Part shown: in pieces, positions 34,373-46,756 of the stretch | Layout of the letters: every line of letters starts with the position of its first letter | How positions within the stretch are numbered: the first letter of the stretch is position 1 | From: Gaertneriomyces semiglobifer | Lineage: Eukaryota > Chytridiomycota > Chytridiomycetes > Spizellomycetales > Spizellomycetaceae | Length of the DNA: 64,000 nt | NCBI GenBank assembly: GCA_025558075.1 | Contig: JAHLKF010000009.1 | Span: 310,001-374,000 of the forward strand | Direction: 5' to 3' | The notes under the pieces: model-generated | Told to the model about the DNA's origin: nothing | Seen by the model: the letters and a program-made list of their open reading frames with translations, nothing else | The model's database searches: none | Translations under genes and position numbers: made by a program

Positions 34373-35491
34373 ATGACAGGTGTTACGGAAGCAACCGCCC
34401 GGACTATGACCGTGGCTCAACTGAAGCAAGGTAATAACTAGACCAGACACGACGCTCTCATCAAGCATCTTATGAACCTACTTCATTCACGTATTTAGAG
34501 TTGGTACGATTAAACCTCCCAACAACCGGCAACAAACCCGACCTACTTGCCAGGTTATTGTCGCATCTCCAAGAAAGCGATCAGTCCACGTCAAAACCCA
34601 GTGAGAACGGGTCTGGTTCCAAACAAGCTACTCCTGGAAATGGCACAGAAAAAGCACCCATATCCAGCGCTGGGAAAGCGTCAGCTACTGCTCCTAAGAA
34701 TGTGAACACGATTGTAACATCTGACCCTACCCATACTGTACCCCCTTCCACTACCGCTACTGGCGCCCCATCTTCTGAACCAACAAGTGCAACTGAGAAG
34801 AACACTTCAACCCAAATGTCCGAAGAGGAACGGAGAAAGGCACGTGCTGCACGATTCGGGATCCCGGAAGTACAACCAACCCCCAAAACAACAAAGAAAG
34901 CGGAACCCATTGGAAATGGGAAACCGAAACCCGGCAGAAAGGAGCTGGATCCTGCAGCACAGGAAGCGTTAAGAAAGCGGGCGGAAAGGTTTGGGATTCC
35001 GGCGAAGAAAGTTGAGGGGGAGAGTGAGGTGAAAGCGAAGAATGGAGCTGGGACTGGTGGTGCAAAGCCTCAAACGAGTGCGGCGACGAAAGCTACGCCC
35101 CTTGGGAAGAATGTTGCGCCGGTTGTTAACGTAAGTTGTACCCCCCGCACTTTGAGGGGTGTTTTGCGGTCCAACATTCTCTCAGTTTACTAGCGTGCTG
35201 GTGGTTGGGGTTAACATTGTTCTTATTTTTTGCTTTGGATAGCTTGACCCGGAAACAATCAAGAAAAGGCAAGAACGATTCGGTATTGTGAACCCAGACG
35301 CGGCAAAGGTTCTTGTTCGCTCAGAAGAAGAGGAAAGAAAGCGCAAGCGTGCTGAACGTTTTGCGGGTGGAAATGTCGCAAGTCAGGTAAAGCCTGCACA
35401 CCTTCCAGATAAGCTTGACGTGATTTCTTACAAACCTTTTCGCTGCATTGTTCTTCAGGACGAAGGCGCAGACAAGAAGCAAAAGGTATAA
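34373..35491 (+). CDS. SAP-domain RNA/DNA-binding protein, THO1/CIP29 (SARNP)-like
   Basis: Four exons (34373-34430, 34499-35130, 35243-35386, 35459-35491) encode 288 residues. A SAP motif at about residues 13-45 (VAQLKQ, then ELVRLNLPTTGNKPDLLARL across the first junction) is followed by a Thr/Ser/Pro-rich linker. After it come several short RNA-binding motifs around R-x-E/A-R-F-G-I-P: ARAARFGIPE, KRAERFGIP, KRQERFGIV and KRAERFAGG. Tho1 and CIP29 carry this same combination, bind RNA and the helicase Sub2/UAP56, and help mRNP assembly and export in the nucleus. The C-terminus is basic (DKKQKV), a possible nuclear signal. The first intron splits the SAP domain. Confidence 0.85.
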
Positions 35492-35902
35492 AGGTTTGGG
35501 GTGAGATCGTAATACTATGTTGCTCTGTTTTGTAGCTGTTGAGATGTAGCTCGTGGTCAGTGTAAATGACTTTCCCGGCGGGCATGTGTGAAGTAAATGC
35601 GACCTGGTTGTCGAATAGCGTACCCTTGACGGGATGGTACATCAGGTGATAGGAGCTCCTATTGATGGCAATGGGAAATGAGGGCCTTCATGATGTTCTT
35701 GGAGGAAAAACCCTGCCTATAAGGGGTCAAAAGCTATCCACATACGAATCGTTACCTCGCAAAGGTCTATGACAGATGCTTGAATCAAACCAATACTCAT
35801 GTTATTTTCAAAATATGCTAACTACGCTAACTACCCACCACCGGAAAATGAGGGACAATGCGGTGTTGGGTTTTCGGGTTGCATCAGTACATCCATCCCC
35901 TT
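35492..35902. other. Intergenic region between convergent genes
   Basis: About 410 bp between the THO1-like and HRP1-like 3' ends. No gene or RNA seen; probably two 3' UTRs. Confidence 0.4.
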
Positions 35903-38046
35903 CTATCTTGCATAGGGATGGTATCCATGACCTCGAGATGTTGGCCCACGACCACCTCCATAACCGCGCTCTCCGCCATACCCCCTATCGCGATCGTACT
36001 CCCGTTCTGTCTTGATAGGCTTTGTGTCAGTATCTCCACCCGCAAGTGCGACTGAATCTCCTTCATCATCTGCACGGCGACCCCCGGGGGAATCATACCG
36101 TCCTCGGCTACCATAGCCCCTTCCTGGTGACCCACTTGCACCGTCACGTCCACTGTATCCAGCGCCTCCTGCACCTTCACGACCACCAGCGGCTCCATAT
36201 CCGGGATACCGTCCGTACATATTTCCATATCCATACATTCCGCCCGGGAACCCATATCCATACCCCGGCGCAGCACCATACGAGCGGTAATAAGCGGCCA
36301 TTGCTGCAGGATCACGGCCATAAGCAGCCGCATATCCGTCCATCCCAAATCCTCCATAGCGTCCATACATTCCATACCCAAATCCGCCTGCTGCAAACCC
36401 AGCTGCTGCACCTCCCTCCCCACCCGCTCCATACCGGCCGTAACCATAGGGGTATCGTCCTCCCATGCGGGTGTTCATGCCCATTGCCATGTCACCCATA
36501 CCGGGTGGAACGCGGCCACGCATCGGTCCACCCGCTGCACGCGCTTCGCCCATGCCGTACACGTCCATACGACCAAACTTGCCGCCCATAGCGTTGCCTT
36601 GTGGAATTTTGTGCTTTGGCATGGCTCGTTTCACTTCAATCTAAAAGACCCCGCAAAACGCCAAAATCAACACTTGCTTTCCAAAACGTCATGTCTCAAA
36701 AAAACAAAAGCGGGGGGACATACCGCTTTATCGTTGATCATCAGCCCTCCCATACTCTGCTTCAACATGGCCTTCTCCACGCCATCCGAGTTCTCAAAAG
36801 TAATGAACCCGAAACCGCGTGGACGTCCGCTCTCACGGTCAATCATCAACGTCGCATCAATGACTTTACCAAATTGCGTGAAATACTCTCGGAACTGCTC
36901 TTCGGTCACGTCCGGACCTACTCCTCCAACAAATATCTTTTCTGTGCGGTCTTGCTCTTCACGAGGGATGGCACGTTTGGGATCAATCTGGGATTTGATA
37001 GAAAGTCAATGCACCCTTCATCGTCTTCTGAAATTGGTTCCTCATGTGATGAGGACGTTACTTACGATTTTCCCATCCAATGTGTGTTCCAATTGAATCA
37101 CTTCATCTACCGATGATGCGTTCTTGAATGTCAGAAATCCAAACCCGCGAGACCGACCAGTCGAAGGGTCTTTCATCACGACGCAATCTTCCACCTCTCC
37201 AAACTTTTCAAAGTACGCACGCATGCTCTCTAAGAGAAAATGATAGGGAACAAGGTCTCAATACGCTGCCTCTTCGCCATGTGACCAAACACAACATTTC
37301 GCAAAACAAAACAAAAGGTACTCGGGGTTGTCCAGGAAAATGAAAGAACATTGTATTCTTACCATCGGTAGTTTCCCAGTTCAGACCTCCTATGAACATT
37401 TTCCTAACGAAATTCAATAGGAGAAGAGCAACGGGCTAATTAGCTAACTGAGCCTGCGCTAAAAGTCAGGGTTATCCTACGGCCTAGTTCTGCTTCATGC
37501 ATCTGATTTTGGTTCTGCTGCTCTTCATTTCAACCCTAGGCTGTGGATATCGAGCAGGTGGTACTGATGGTCCACTATGGCTGATAAAGAAGCTATGGCA
37601 CTAATAGCGAGGTGGCTGTTTCCCCTCAATTGACCTTAAATTCTAAACACAACCTCTAACTCCCCTGCCACAAGTCATGAACGTCAGGCTGTCCATTCAG
37701 CAATGGTAATCACGACATGCGCAACGTACCTATTACCCAGGTCGTGAAGTCTCAAATGACAGCGGCTTTTCAGTACCCTCAGCTTGACAGCATCACTCAC
37801 CGAGCTCCAACTAAACTACTTAGACATTACTCCAGCTACTTACCCTGCTTCGGACTTATTTGGGTCTAGAATATTGCCGGATTTCTTGGGATCAAACATT
37901 GAGGGATCAAGATCGTCATGCATGCCCATGCCTGTCATATCATCATCAACGCCTCCACCGAGGAATGTCGTATCATCTTCAAGATAGCTTGTAGTGCCAT
38001 ACGGATCATGGAGGTCGAGACCGTACTCGTCCGTTGGATGCTCCAT
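35903..38046 (-). CDS. Two-RRM hnRNP, HRP1/Nab4-like
   Basis: Five exons on the minus strand (38046-37844, 37403-37363, 37229-37066, 36987-36724, 36640-35903) encode 469 residues. An acidic N-terminus leads to RRM1 (RNP2 KMFIGGLNW, RNP1 RGFGFLTF) and RRM2 (RNP2 KIFVGGV, RNP1 RGFGFITF), joined by the linker IDPKRAIPREEQDRTEK. That linker is diagnostic of the Hrp1/DAZAP1/Musashi group and closest to yeast Hrp1. The C-terminal 240 residues are rich in Gly, Tyr, Met and Arg (GYGRYG, RGYGSRGRY), a prion-like, RGG-type tail. Hrp1 binds UA-rich polyadenylation enhancers in cleavage factor I and shuttles with mRNA. Exon 2 is only 41 nt and carries RNP2 of RRM1. The first intron (440 bp) is unusually long for this window. 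Confidence 0.88.
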
Positions 38047-38532
38047 GGTTCTTTGTTGATCCACCTTTAAAGTCAAGTCTCTCGGCTTTTTTCTCACACC
38101 TTGCGCAAAAGTTCTACACCCTTTAGTTCTGTTCTGCAATCGTCCTCCTTTTCCTCCTTTGTTCTCCTCTGCTTGTTCCTCCCGTCGCTGTTGCTGTGTC
38201 TGTCTACGGAAATTCCCAACCTCGGCGCCGAAAGGGGCTAAACTGACGAACGAGGCGTCCGCTTTGGGGTCACGCGGGTGTAGGGTTACAGTGGCACAGC
38301 CATGGCACAGGGCATTCCATGCACAGTCACCGTATTCCCTTCAACGTTCCCTCCCGAGATCCTCAGTTGTTATCACTCGTTCACCGTCGTCGTCGTCGCC
38401 AACAGCAGGTCGGAAGGAGTCTTGGCTCGGTACGTAAGACAGGAGGTTTGATCCCGTCGTTCATTGTAAGCTAAGTTGTATTTTTTGTGACTGCAGGGTC
38501 GATCAAACAGGAAAAACGCACTCATATTAGAC
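38047..38532. other. Divergent promoter region of HRP1-like and succinyl-CoA ligase genes
   Basis: About 490 bp. The minus-strand frame extends to 38139 with an upstream in-frame ATG, so the HRP1-like protein could start 31 residues earlier. No TATA box identified. Confidence 0.4.
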
Positions 38533-40056
38533 ATGTTCGCTTCATCGGCCTTCCGGGCGGGCGCCGCCCAGGTACGTGTGCAGTGTGTGTGAGATCTATG
38601 AGGTATGAATGGAAGACTGACGCTAGACATTCAGGTTCGGGCATCTGCACCCCGTGTGAACATTGCCCACCGTATGCAAACGCGTAACCTATCCATTCAC
38701 GAACACATGTCCATGGGACTCCTCCAAAAGTACGGTGTAACAACTCCTCGCGGAGAGGTCGCCACCACTCCACAACAAGCTGAGGAGATTGCCCGTCGAT
38801 TGGGCTCTGAAGATGTCGTCGTCAAGGCTCAAGTTCTTGCCGGCGGTCGTGGCAAGGGGCATTTCGACACTGGATTGAAGGGTGGTGTGCAATTAGTGTA
38901 CAACCCTGCCCAGGTCCGCTCGCTCGCGGAGAAGATGTTGGGTCACAAGTTGATAACAAAGCAGACTGGTGTAGGAGGCCGTATTTGCAATGCCGTTTAC
39001 GTTGTGGAGCGGTTGTACGTGCGTCGTGAATTCTACTTCGCCATTGTCATGGACCGTGCGACCCGAGGACCAGTTATTATAGCCTCTTCTCAGGGCGGTA
39101 TGAATATTGAGGATGTCGCCGCTGAGAACCCCGAAGCAATCGTCACCCTTCCCATTGATATCAACACTGGATTGAAGCGCGAGGACGCTCGTAGCGTTGC
39201 TGAGAAGCTTGGCTTCACTGGAGATTCCATTGACCAGGCTGTTGAGACTTTCGAGAACCTCTACAAAATCTTCATCGAAAAAGATTCCACCATGATCGAG
39301 ATCAACCCCCTAGCAGAGGTCCACACAGAAAAGGGCAATGCGGTCATGTGCATGGACGCCAAATTTGGATTTGATGACAATGCAGGTTTCCGTCAAAAGG
39401 ACGTGTTTGGCTTGCGTGATACCACCCAGGAAGACCCGCGCGAAGTTGCCGCTGCTAAATGGGATTTGAACTACATTGGTCTTGATGGAAACATTGGTTG
39501 CCTTGGTAGGAGAGCTTCATTGCAAATGCTACTTCCAAGTTAATTTGACTGACGCCTATTTTCAATAGTTAACGGTGCTGGTCTTGCCATGGCGACCATG
39601 GACATTATCAAACTTCACGGCGGTGACCCTGCCAACTTCCTTGACGTCGGCGGTAGTGCTCGTGCTGACCAGGTTACTGAGGCCTTCAAAATCATCAGCT
39701 CTGACCCTCGCGTACGATATCTTTATTGTTTTGGTTATACAGATGAATTATTACTGATCCTCCTCTATTAGGTTACCGCTATTCTCGTCAACATCTTTGG
39801 TGGAATCATGCGTTGTGATGTGATTGCACAAGGCATCATCGAAGCCGTCAACCAGCTTGGACTTCGTCTGCCGTTGATCGTCCGCTTACAAGGCACACAG
39901 GTTGACGCCGCTAAGAAGTTGATCCGGGAAAGTGGACTGAAGATCATCGCTGAAGATGATTTGGATGAGGCTGCGAGAAAGTCGGTTGCCATGAGCAAGA
40001 TTGTGGAAAGTGCACGGAAGGCTGGTGTGGATGTTGCTATTGAGGTTCCGAAATAA
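38533..40056 (+). CDS. Mitochondrial succinyl-CoA ligase, beta subunit
   Basis: Four exons (38533-38571, 38635-39505, 39569-39711, 39772-40056) encode 445 residues. The first exon supplies a mitochondrial presequence ([13 protein letters not shown], then [17 protein letters not shown]). The mature part begins [17 protein letters not shown] and has the ATP-grasp fold with [15 protein letters not shown] and IEINPLAEV. The ligase domain follows with [29 protein letters not shown] and [15 protein letters not shown], which loops around the phosphohistidine of the alpha subunit. The enzyme makes ATP or GTP from succinyl-CoA in the TCA cycle. Length and motifs fit the yeast LSC2 type. The presequence is encoded apart from the catalytic domain by the first intron. 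Confidence 0.95.
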
Positions 40057-40292
40057 GAAGAATCTGCGAGTTTGAAGGGACTTTCAGAACAGCTTAGAGG
40101 GATGCGTGGCGTGTGATACATCGATCCGGCATGGTGTGACTTTTGTTTTTAATGTGGAGAATACCTCTTTCCTCTTAAATGAATTATCTATGGTCAATTT
40201 GCTTGTTCGTGCCTTTCAATTCCGTTTGGATCTTGGGGCGCGACCCGTCTTTGACATTTCTGCATCCCAAGTTCTCGATAGACATAACTATA

Positions 40293-42050
40293 ATGCCTAG
40301 ACCCTCTGCTCCAGATCCCCCACCGGCCCCGACGGAAAACGAGGCTGTTTTCATTTCCAGCATATCCAATAAAATATCTCCCGTTGCCGTACCCCATAAC
40401 TTCTTCGGGGCCTGCACCCCTGTCGACAAGTACGAAAAGCTCAACCGTATAGGCGAAGGCACCTACGGCATCGTTTACCGGGCGCGGAGTCGGGAAAATG
40501 GGCGCATTCTTGCACTGAAAAGGATTCGGATGGAGCAGGAGTCGGAAGGGATGCCCGTCAGTTCATTACGGGAAATTGCGCTCCTAAGAAGCCTCCGACA
40601 TGAAAATATTGTACAAGTGGTGGATGTAGCTGTTGGGGTTGGACTAGGTACGTGGAGATGATGGCTGCTTAGCCTCTATATCGGATTTGCTTGTCCTGAC
40701 TTGGGACCTTTCTGCGCTTAGAGAATATATTTATGGGTAAGGCCAAGTTGTGGAGCTCGACGTAGTGATGAGCGCTAAAGTCATTCGTTGTGGATACCGT
40801 GATATATTGAGTAATGGAATACTGTGAACAGGTGCGGTTAGCGGTGGTCGATGCAAGCTTTGGCGTAGTGTTTGTCTAACTCTGGCCTTGCAGGATATGG
40901 GCAATCTGATGGATAATATGGTGAACAAAGGCTTAGGGTACAGGGAACCAGAAGGTGCAGTGGGCTCAGTATCGATTTTCGCATATGCCAGTTTATTGAT
41001 AGTGTTGGGTTTGCAGTGAAATGCCTCCTGCAGCAGTTATTGAGCGGTTTGGGTGCGTGGTGAATCACTTTAAAGACCAAACCTCGTTGCTCCAATCGAT
41101 TAATTTGCGAATGGCATGTAGGGTATCTGCATAGCAATTATATTATTCATAGGTGGGTTCTGCTGGAGTTGGCCATTGGCAAAGTGCGTTTCGCTTATGT
41201 GATTATTCGTGCGCCTCAGAGATCTAAAACTATCTAACCTGCTGCTGACATCCCATGGGATCCTAAAAATTGGTGAGCTCTGCTGCAGTGCTTGCCACAG
41301 TCGCATAGAGCGCTTATAATCCAACGCTTCAGCCGACTTTGGTTTGGCTCGCACATTTGCCAAGCCGGCGCAACCAATGACACCCAACGTGGTTACACTT
41401 TGGTACCGAGCACCTGAACTGCTATTTGGGGAAAAAGAGTACACCACAGCTATTGACATGTGGTACGTATGTCGAGTGCGAGGGTGCTGATTGTTATATG
41501 TGATGCATAACGTGCTCTGTACAGGGCTGTTGGGTGCATCTTTGGAGAGCTCCTCCTCGGTCGTCCATTGTTACCCGGCAAGGAAGAACGTCAACAGATA
41601 GATCTTATTTGTCGACTCCTTGGGACCCCCAACTCAAGAATCTGGCCTGGCTTCGACAAACTTCCCTACGTCAAGACCATCAAACTTCCACAATCGCAAT
41701 ACGATAACGTAGATGCCCGATTCACGGGATACCGGTATTGCGTCCGACAGTTACTAAAAGCGTTGCTGACTTACCACCCGCGGAGTCGTATTGACGTTCA
41801 CAAAGCGTTGAAACATGAATATTTTCGTGAATCTCCTGCTCCCTGTGCACCCGTTTTCTTGCCGACGTTCCCAGAGTATCGTAATGGACCAGAAGAAGGG
41901 CGTAAAGTGGAGAAGCGGAGTGGTGGCCAATACGCACGTCAAGCGGAGAAGCGAAGACGGATCAGTGGCGTACCGGAGAGTATCGTTAAAAAGTACGAAG
42001 CAGAAGATGCGGCGTTACAACCAGCATTTAGGCATTTTGATTATACATAG
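40293..42050 (+). CDS. CDK10: Cyclin-dependent kinase CDK10
   Basis: Nine exons (40293-40647, 40722-40736, 40812-40831, 40894-40954, 41017-41052, 41122-41152, 41220-41272, 41333-41462, 41525-42050) encode 408 residues. Kinase landmarks are [15 protein letters not shown] (glycine loop), ALKRIRM (catalytic Lys), [11 protein letters not shown] (cyclin-binding helix, CDK10 type), [32 protein letters not shown] and [13 protein letters not shown]. The N-terminal lead [14 protein letters not shown] matches CDK10 rather than CDK11. CDK10 pairs with cyclin M in animals and regulates ciliogenesis and Ets2. It is missing from budding yeast. Exons 2 and 3 are microexons of 15 and 20 nt, confirmed because together they rebuild ENIFMVMEYCEQ. 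The C-terminal tail is basic. Confidence 0.93.
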
Positions 42051-42265
42051 CCTTGTACATCTAGGAAATAAGCACCGTGCAGTGTCTTTCCAGGTCTGTT
42101 ATATGTTAATCTTTGTCGTGCAGAAGCGCGTGCGGATGGACGTGGCTTAGATGCTTACATAACCCATTTCTGAAAGGCTCGCGGTTTTTGCTTTGAGAAG
42201 GCACTTTTAAGTGTTTTTGACGGTCCCAGCTGAATTCTTGCACACTACATTACTGCATACATATA

Positions 42266-42717
42266 ATGGCAAAAGGTCTGAGGTCAAAGTCGGAAAGGCG
42301 GAACAGAGCCGCGCTGCGCGAAAAGGTGAGCCGTCCGAACAACTTCCGCACCCAACGTTGTGCGAAGTACCAATCATACTCGTGTCATGACAGGTTTTTG
42401 GTCCTGTCGAGCAAGCACGGTTAGACCGGCTCGTGAACCACCTGAACGAGCACACCTCTGCTCAAGAGGCAACCATGAAAATTGATGAACCCACACCGCA
42501 AACAACTGAACCCAGCGAAGAAGTGGAACGAGGCCGGACGGCAGTTGTTGAGACTGAAAAGATGACAATGGATGTGGACGGTCAAGCATCGGGAACAGTT
42601 GAGGATCGGCCAATGACAAAACTGCAAAAGGAGAAGTTGTTTATGAGCCGGAATGCGTTCAAGAAGAAGATGAAGGCTAGGGGAAAGAGCACTTTCAGAA
42701 AGAAGGCAAAGAGATAG
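42266..42717 (+). CDS. Small basic nucleolar-type protein (LLPH/YBL028C-like)
   Basis: Two exons (42266-42325 and 42394-42717) encode 127 residues. The N-terminus MAKGLRSKSERRNRAALREK is typical of the LLP-homologue/UPF0642 family. An acidic middle (VERGRTAVVETEKMTMDVDG) is followed by a basic tail, MSRNAFKKKMKARGKSTFRK. Family members are small nucleolar proteins linked to pre-60S ribosome assembly in yeast. The exact role is unproven. The first exon ends exactly after the conserved N-terminal block. Confidence 0.75.
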
Positions 42718-43005
42718 GATAGAGAGATAGTTAAGTAGTGTGGGAACGGAATGGTCTAGTGACTGATTTATTTATTGATTTTGGCTTGAGGACGCAATAT
42801 GTTACGATATTCACTACCACTCTGTGCATATGCATACTCGTCTGTTGATTGTTGTTACAAGCTAACTCGACTCGGTGGACAATGAAATGGACAGCTGTGG
42901 CTGACTCTGTTTGACGGACGCAATGGAATGGGATGTAGATTGTTGTAAATATATTTATCCTTTGTATGCCAAGTGAGCCGGATTCTAAGCGAACAGCACA
43001 TGTGT

Positions 43006-45224
43006 TTACTTCTTCCTTCGGGTCCTACCCTTTTGCTTTCGCGTTACCTCCTCAACTTCCACTTTTTCCACCTCTACCGATTTCTCACCCTTTACCACCC
43101 GTTCCCACGGGTCATGCTGCAAAAGAACCTTCGACTCAATATGTAACCGTCCTAGCTCGACTATCTTAGTATATGCGAAACGCGCAAGGGCCCCGACTTG
43201 ATTTGAGGAGTGCAGTAACACGCTCAGTGGGCGCAGGGCCCGCTGTTGAGTAAAAGTGGAGATGTAACGCTCTAAAATGAGTGCAAGTGGTCGAGGGTTA
43301 GGATTGGATTATGTGATCGTCGCAAAGGAGGATATTGTACCTTCGCAAAAAAGGACGATGACGCGGAGAACTTCTTCTAGCACTGCAATATCGTAGGATT
43401 GAAGGGCGTTGATGAGGGTACGCAGAAGCGTGGTGCTGGACATGACCGGTCGATGTCTACAATGAGACGCACGTGAAACCACCGCGTGCATTCAGTCAGA
43501 TGAGGTGTTTAAATGCGCTAACTTTCGGATTTGCGCCCTTACCGCTCACAAGATGCGAGATTGTGTAAAGCAGCTGCAGCTTGCGACGCAATATGATCTG
43601 TATGACGAGAACATCAAGTCAGCTGTCCACGACCGTTTCCACAAACGACATTGCAGTTCAAACGTAAAAACAAGGAGAAAAACGAACAAGTCTACCAACC
43701 ATCGTCGTCCAAGCGTTCGGCCAACGCCTCCGTCCACATTTTGACAGTATTTTCCCATTCCTCATTACCATCTTTCTCCATTTCCCTCTTGTCCTCCGGC
43801 GATTCGTGCTTTTCCTTGGCGCCAAACTCCACATGCCCCGCTAACCGTCGCGAAACAGCCACAGCCTCCGCTCTCACATGAAACTCCTTTGCCCTTAACA
43901 TCTCCACTAACCTCTGCACTCGTTCCCGAATCCCTTCGTCCTCTGGAAGCACAGCGAACTTATCTTCCGGAACCGCATAGTGCGGTTGCGTCCATGGTTC
44001 ATCACTTGGCGGTTGAACCTCGATGACCGTAGGTGGTGATGGTGGGGCGATAATTGGTACGGGTATGGCGGGCGCTTTTTGTTTGGGTGATTCGCGCTTT
44101 GTAATCTTGGACGGTGGAGTTGTGACCGTCGGCGGACGAACACGAGGTACATGTGCCAATGCTTTACGATGAGCCGAAAGAGACGGTGAGCAGTCCAGCA
44201 AATGCTTTTTCAATATCTGTGTTTTGGGTTCCTTTGTTTCGTCCTCGTGGCCCAAAGGGGTTAAGTACTCTTCAATCGCCTCTGTGGGATCACCGTCTAA
44301 ACATCATTACGTTCAGTAGATGTAGACGAATAGGCATGACCTACCGCAACCCACCACGCCTTCCAACACCCCCAGGACTGCCGTCTCCACATCTACACTC
44401 ACACCTGTTTTGGCTTCTCGTTGTTGAAGAATGCCCAATAACAAGTCCACACCGCCGTCTCGAAACAATGCCGATTTGCCATCCTCTGCAAACAGGTTGC
44501 GTTCATATTCCGACCTGCACAAAGTGTCACTGGCAGGAGAGTACCAACGTACGTATTCGCATCATCCTTCGTAGTACGTCTAGTATATCTAACGCCAATG
44601 CGGCCGAAGACGGGTGGTTCAGACTTGTATGTAAAAGATAAAGAATGAATGGCGAAACACCGTATCGTGCGAGAAACATCTCCAACATTGATTCTACAAT
44701 GCCAAAGGCATTAATCAAGGGCCGTGCACATCCCGCGATTTGTCGGGAAGACCAATTGCTTTTTGCTCACCATCATTCATACGCGTTCGAAACTCCCTTA
44801 GCACATCTCTCTCCTTCTCCGTGTCTCGTTTCGCGTTCAAACCCACTATACCTTCCCAGAACATGACGAAAACATCGAGCAAAGAGTCCTTCATTTCTCG
44901 CTCATCTACACCATCTACACACCAAATCAGTTATCTGTTATTATATCTTCTACGCAATGCAGTAGTTTCTTTTGGGAATTCACCTACACCAGTCCAAAGA
45001 TCCAGAGCTCTCAGCAGCTTTGTGAAAGTATCCACGCAGGGTTTCATCGTCATGCTGGCTCTGATGAAAAGCGGGAAGCCGCCGTACGACTGAATGGCAT
45101 TTAACAAGCTGTGTCGATCGGCTGTATCGCTGTTTGATTCATCAGCGTTCACAACTTTATTCGTCGTTTTCGTGTTTTCGTCGTTATCATCAACCAAGGC
45201 TAGCACTTCTTCAATGCCTGCCAT
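43006..45224 (-). CDS. Armadillo-type helical protein of unknown function
   Basis: Eight exons on the minus strand (45224-44984, 44914-44771, 44693-44549, 44514-44345, 44296-43700, 43597-43543, 43456-43341, 43271-43006) encode 577 residues. The frame closes exactly. The N-terminal 260 residues and the region after about residue 420 are alpha-helical with armadillo-like spacing, for example HPSSAALALDILDVLRRMM, FRDGGVDLLLGIL, SQAAAALHNLASCE and LLRTLINALQSYDIAVLEEV. A Pro-rich linker near residues 290-340 (PPSKITKRESPKQ and onward) separates two halves, and the last 20 residues are basic. No named family is recognised. Two introns use the uncommon donor GTTGGT, supported by frame. Exon 2 has two in-frame acceptors 9 nt apart (44914 or 44905), so NAGNAG-like variation could add or drop three residues. 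Confidence 0.7.
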
Positions 45225-45743
45225 CTGCGAACCCCCATTGAAGATTTAAGCCAATCGACAGGTGAACAGAGACAGTCTATTTTCACGTACGTTTACAATG
45301 AAATCATCACTGTCATCTGAATGCACATGGCTCTCCGTGTCGGGAAAGCATGTTTTTGCATGCCGTCTGCCAGCGGATGTGGTGATGCGTCGACGATGTG
45401 TGGGCATCTTGTGTGGCACTTATTCAATGAACCAGCATTTCGTTATGGGTACCCACAATAGCAACAGGATAGATCTGATGGAGTGTTTCCCGACAGCAGC
45501 ACTGAATTTAAAGTTGTCAGTGTGAACTCCGCGGACAAGACGTTACGCGTGTGAACCCTGCGTATGCATGCAGCACACATCATCTCGCAGTCGTCATATT
45601 TAAAGCTGCAGATCAGATCAAAAAGCCAACATTCACAGACGATTCCCAGACTTACCAGCTTGCTGCCTCATTACACACATCATCGACGTACAGCGAAACT
45701 CTACTTCGAGGATCTTCTTACAACCAACAAAGTAACTTGAGAG
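45225..45743. other. Divergent intergenic region
   Basis: About 520 bp upstream of both the armadillo-type gene (minus) and the universal stress protein gene (plus). Only short random frames. No TATA box seen. Confidence 0.4.
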
Positions 45744-46402
45744 ATGGCAGACTCGATTGTCGACGCACCGGTCCCGGAGACAGGTTTGGAGCCCAATTCT
45801 ATCCCGTCGCCTCTTACCGCCGTTCATCTACGCGACCTCCGTCCTCTGTCTCCCCCGCCTGTCCGCACGCTTCTTTTCGGGCACGATGCGTCGCCCATGT
45901 CGACCCGCGCGCTCGACTGGGCAGTCACAACCATGGTTCGTCCAGGCGATGCGCTCGTGATTTTGTTCAGTCTTCCAGAAGCCTTTCCCCTGGAGAGTGC
46001 AATGTTCACGGGCGTGGATGTGGTAGATGAGGTCAAGGACGGTCAAGACCGGGCGACCAAAGGGATGCAGGATCTGGTAGAGGAAATTAGGAAGCGGACG
46101 GGAAGTGATGTGAGAGTTGAAGGGCGTTTAGTGTATGGAGATGCAAGAGACGTGCTTTGTCAAGGGGTAAGTTGGTTTATTGAATCTCTGTGTACGATAC
46201 GCCATTTCTCACACATGTACGGTATTCCTTGCTTTCACTTCGTCATTTTCATTAGGCGGAATCACTTCGTGCTACTATGCTTATTCTTGGCTCGCGAGGC
46301 CGAGGTAACCTGAAGTCGCTGTTGATGGGTAGCGTTAGTAACTACTGTATGCACCATGCGAAAGTTCCGGTTGTCGTGTATCGGTCTCCCGAAGATATGT
46401 GA
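45744..46402 (+). CDS. Universal stress protein (UspA-type)
   Basis: Two exons (45744-46166 and 46256-46402) encode 189 residues. After a 40-residue lead, the Rossmann-like Usp fold begins with VRTLLFGHDASPMSTRALDW. The ATP-binding signature G-2X-G-9X-G-S/T is present in the second exon as LGSRGRGNLKSLLMGSVSNY, followed by the closing strand VPVVVYRSPEDM. Such proteins bind ATP or AMP and are linked to stress tolerance. In fungi they occur singly or fused to other domains. The second intron-exon junction is in phase 0 and falls before the nucleotide-binding loop. Confidence 0.88.
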
Positions 46403-46756
46403 ACGGCGGCATTACCAATAGGAAAAGCGTCCGTCATCAATTACATACATTGAACTCGCTGTCAGATAACTCGCGCACGAAACACAATCGGTGGACTTAG
46501 TGCAAATCAGTAATTGTTCCAATAGTATGCTACACATGGACAGCCAAGCTCAGTGATTCACGTTGTCGGGCAAAAAAATTACTTGATCTCGGCGGCTCTG
46601 AGATCCTTCAATCCATATTCCTGCTGGAGAGACATGAGGACAGGATCGGTGAGAACTACTCCATTAGCATGAAAACGCTGCCTTGGAGGTCGCAGAGGAG
46701 AAGGTTTCGTGATGCGCGTCTCGCATAGGTTTATCGATAGAGGCTTCACGCGCTGA

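Noticed and set aside
36022..36591. Plus-strand frame of 189 codons rich in His and Pro
   Set aside because: It is the antisense of the Gly/Tyr-rich tail of the HRP1-like protein.
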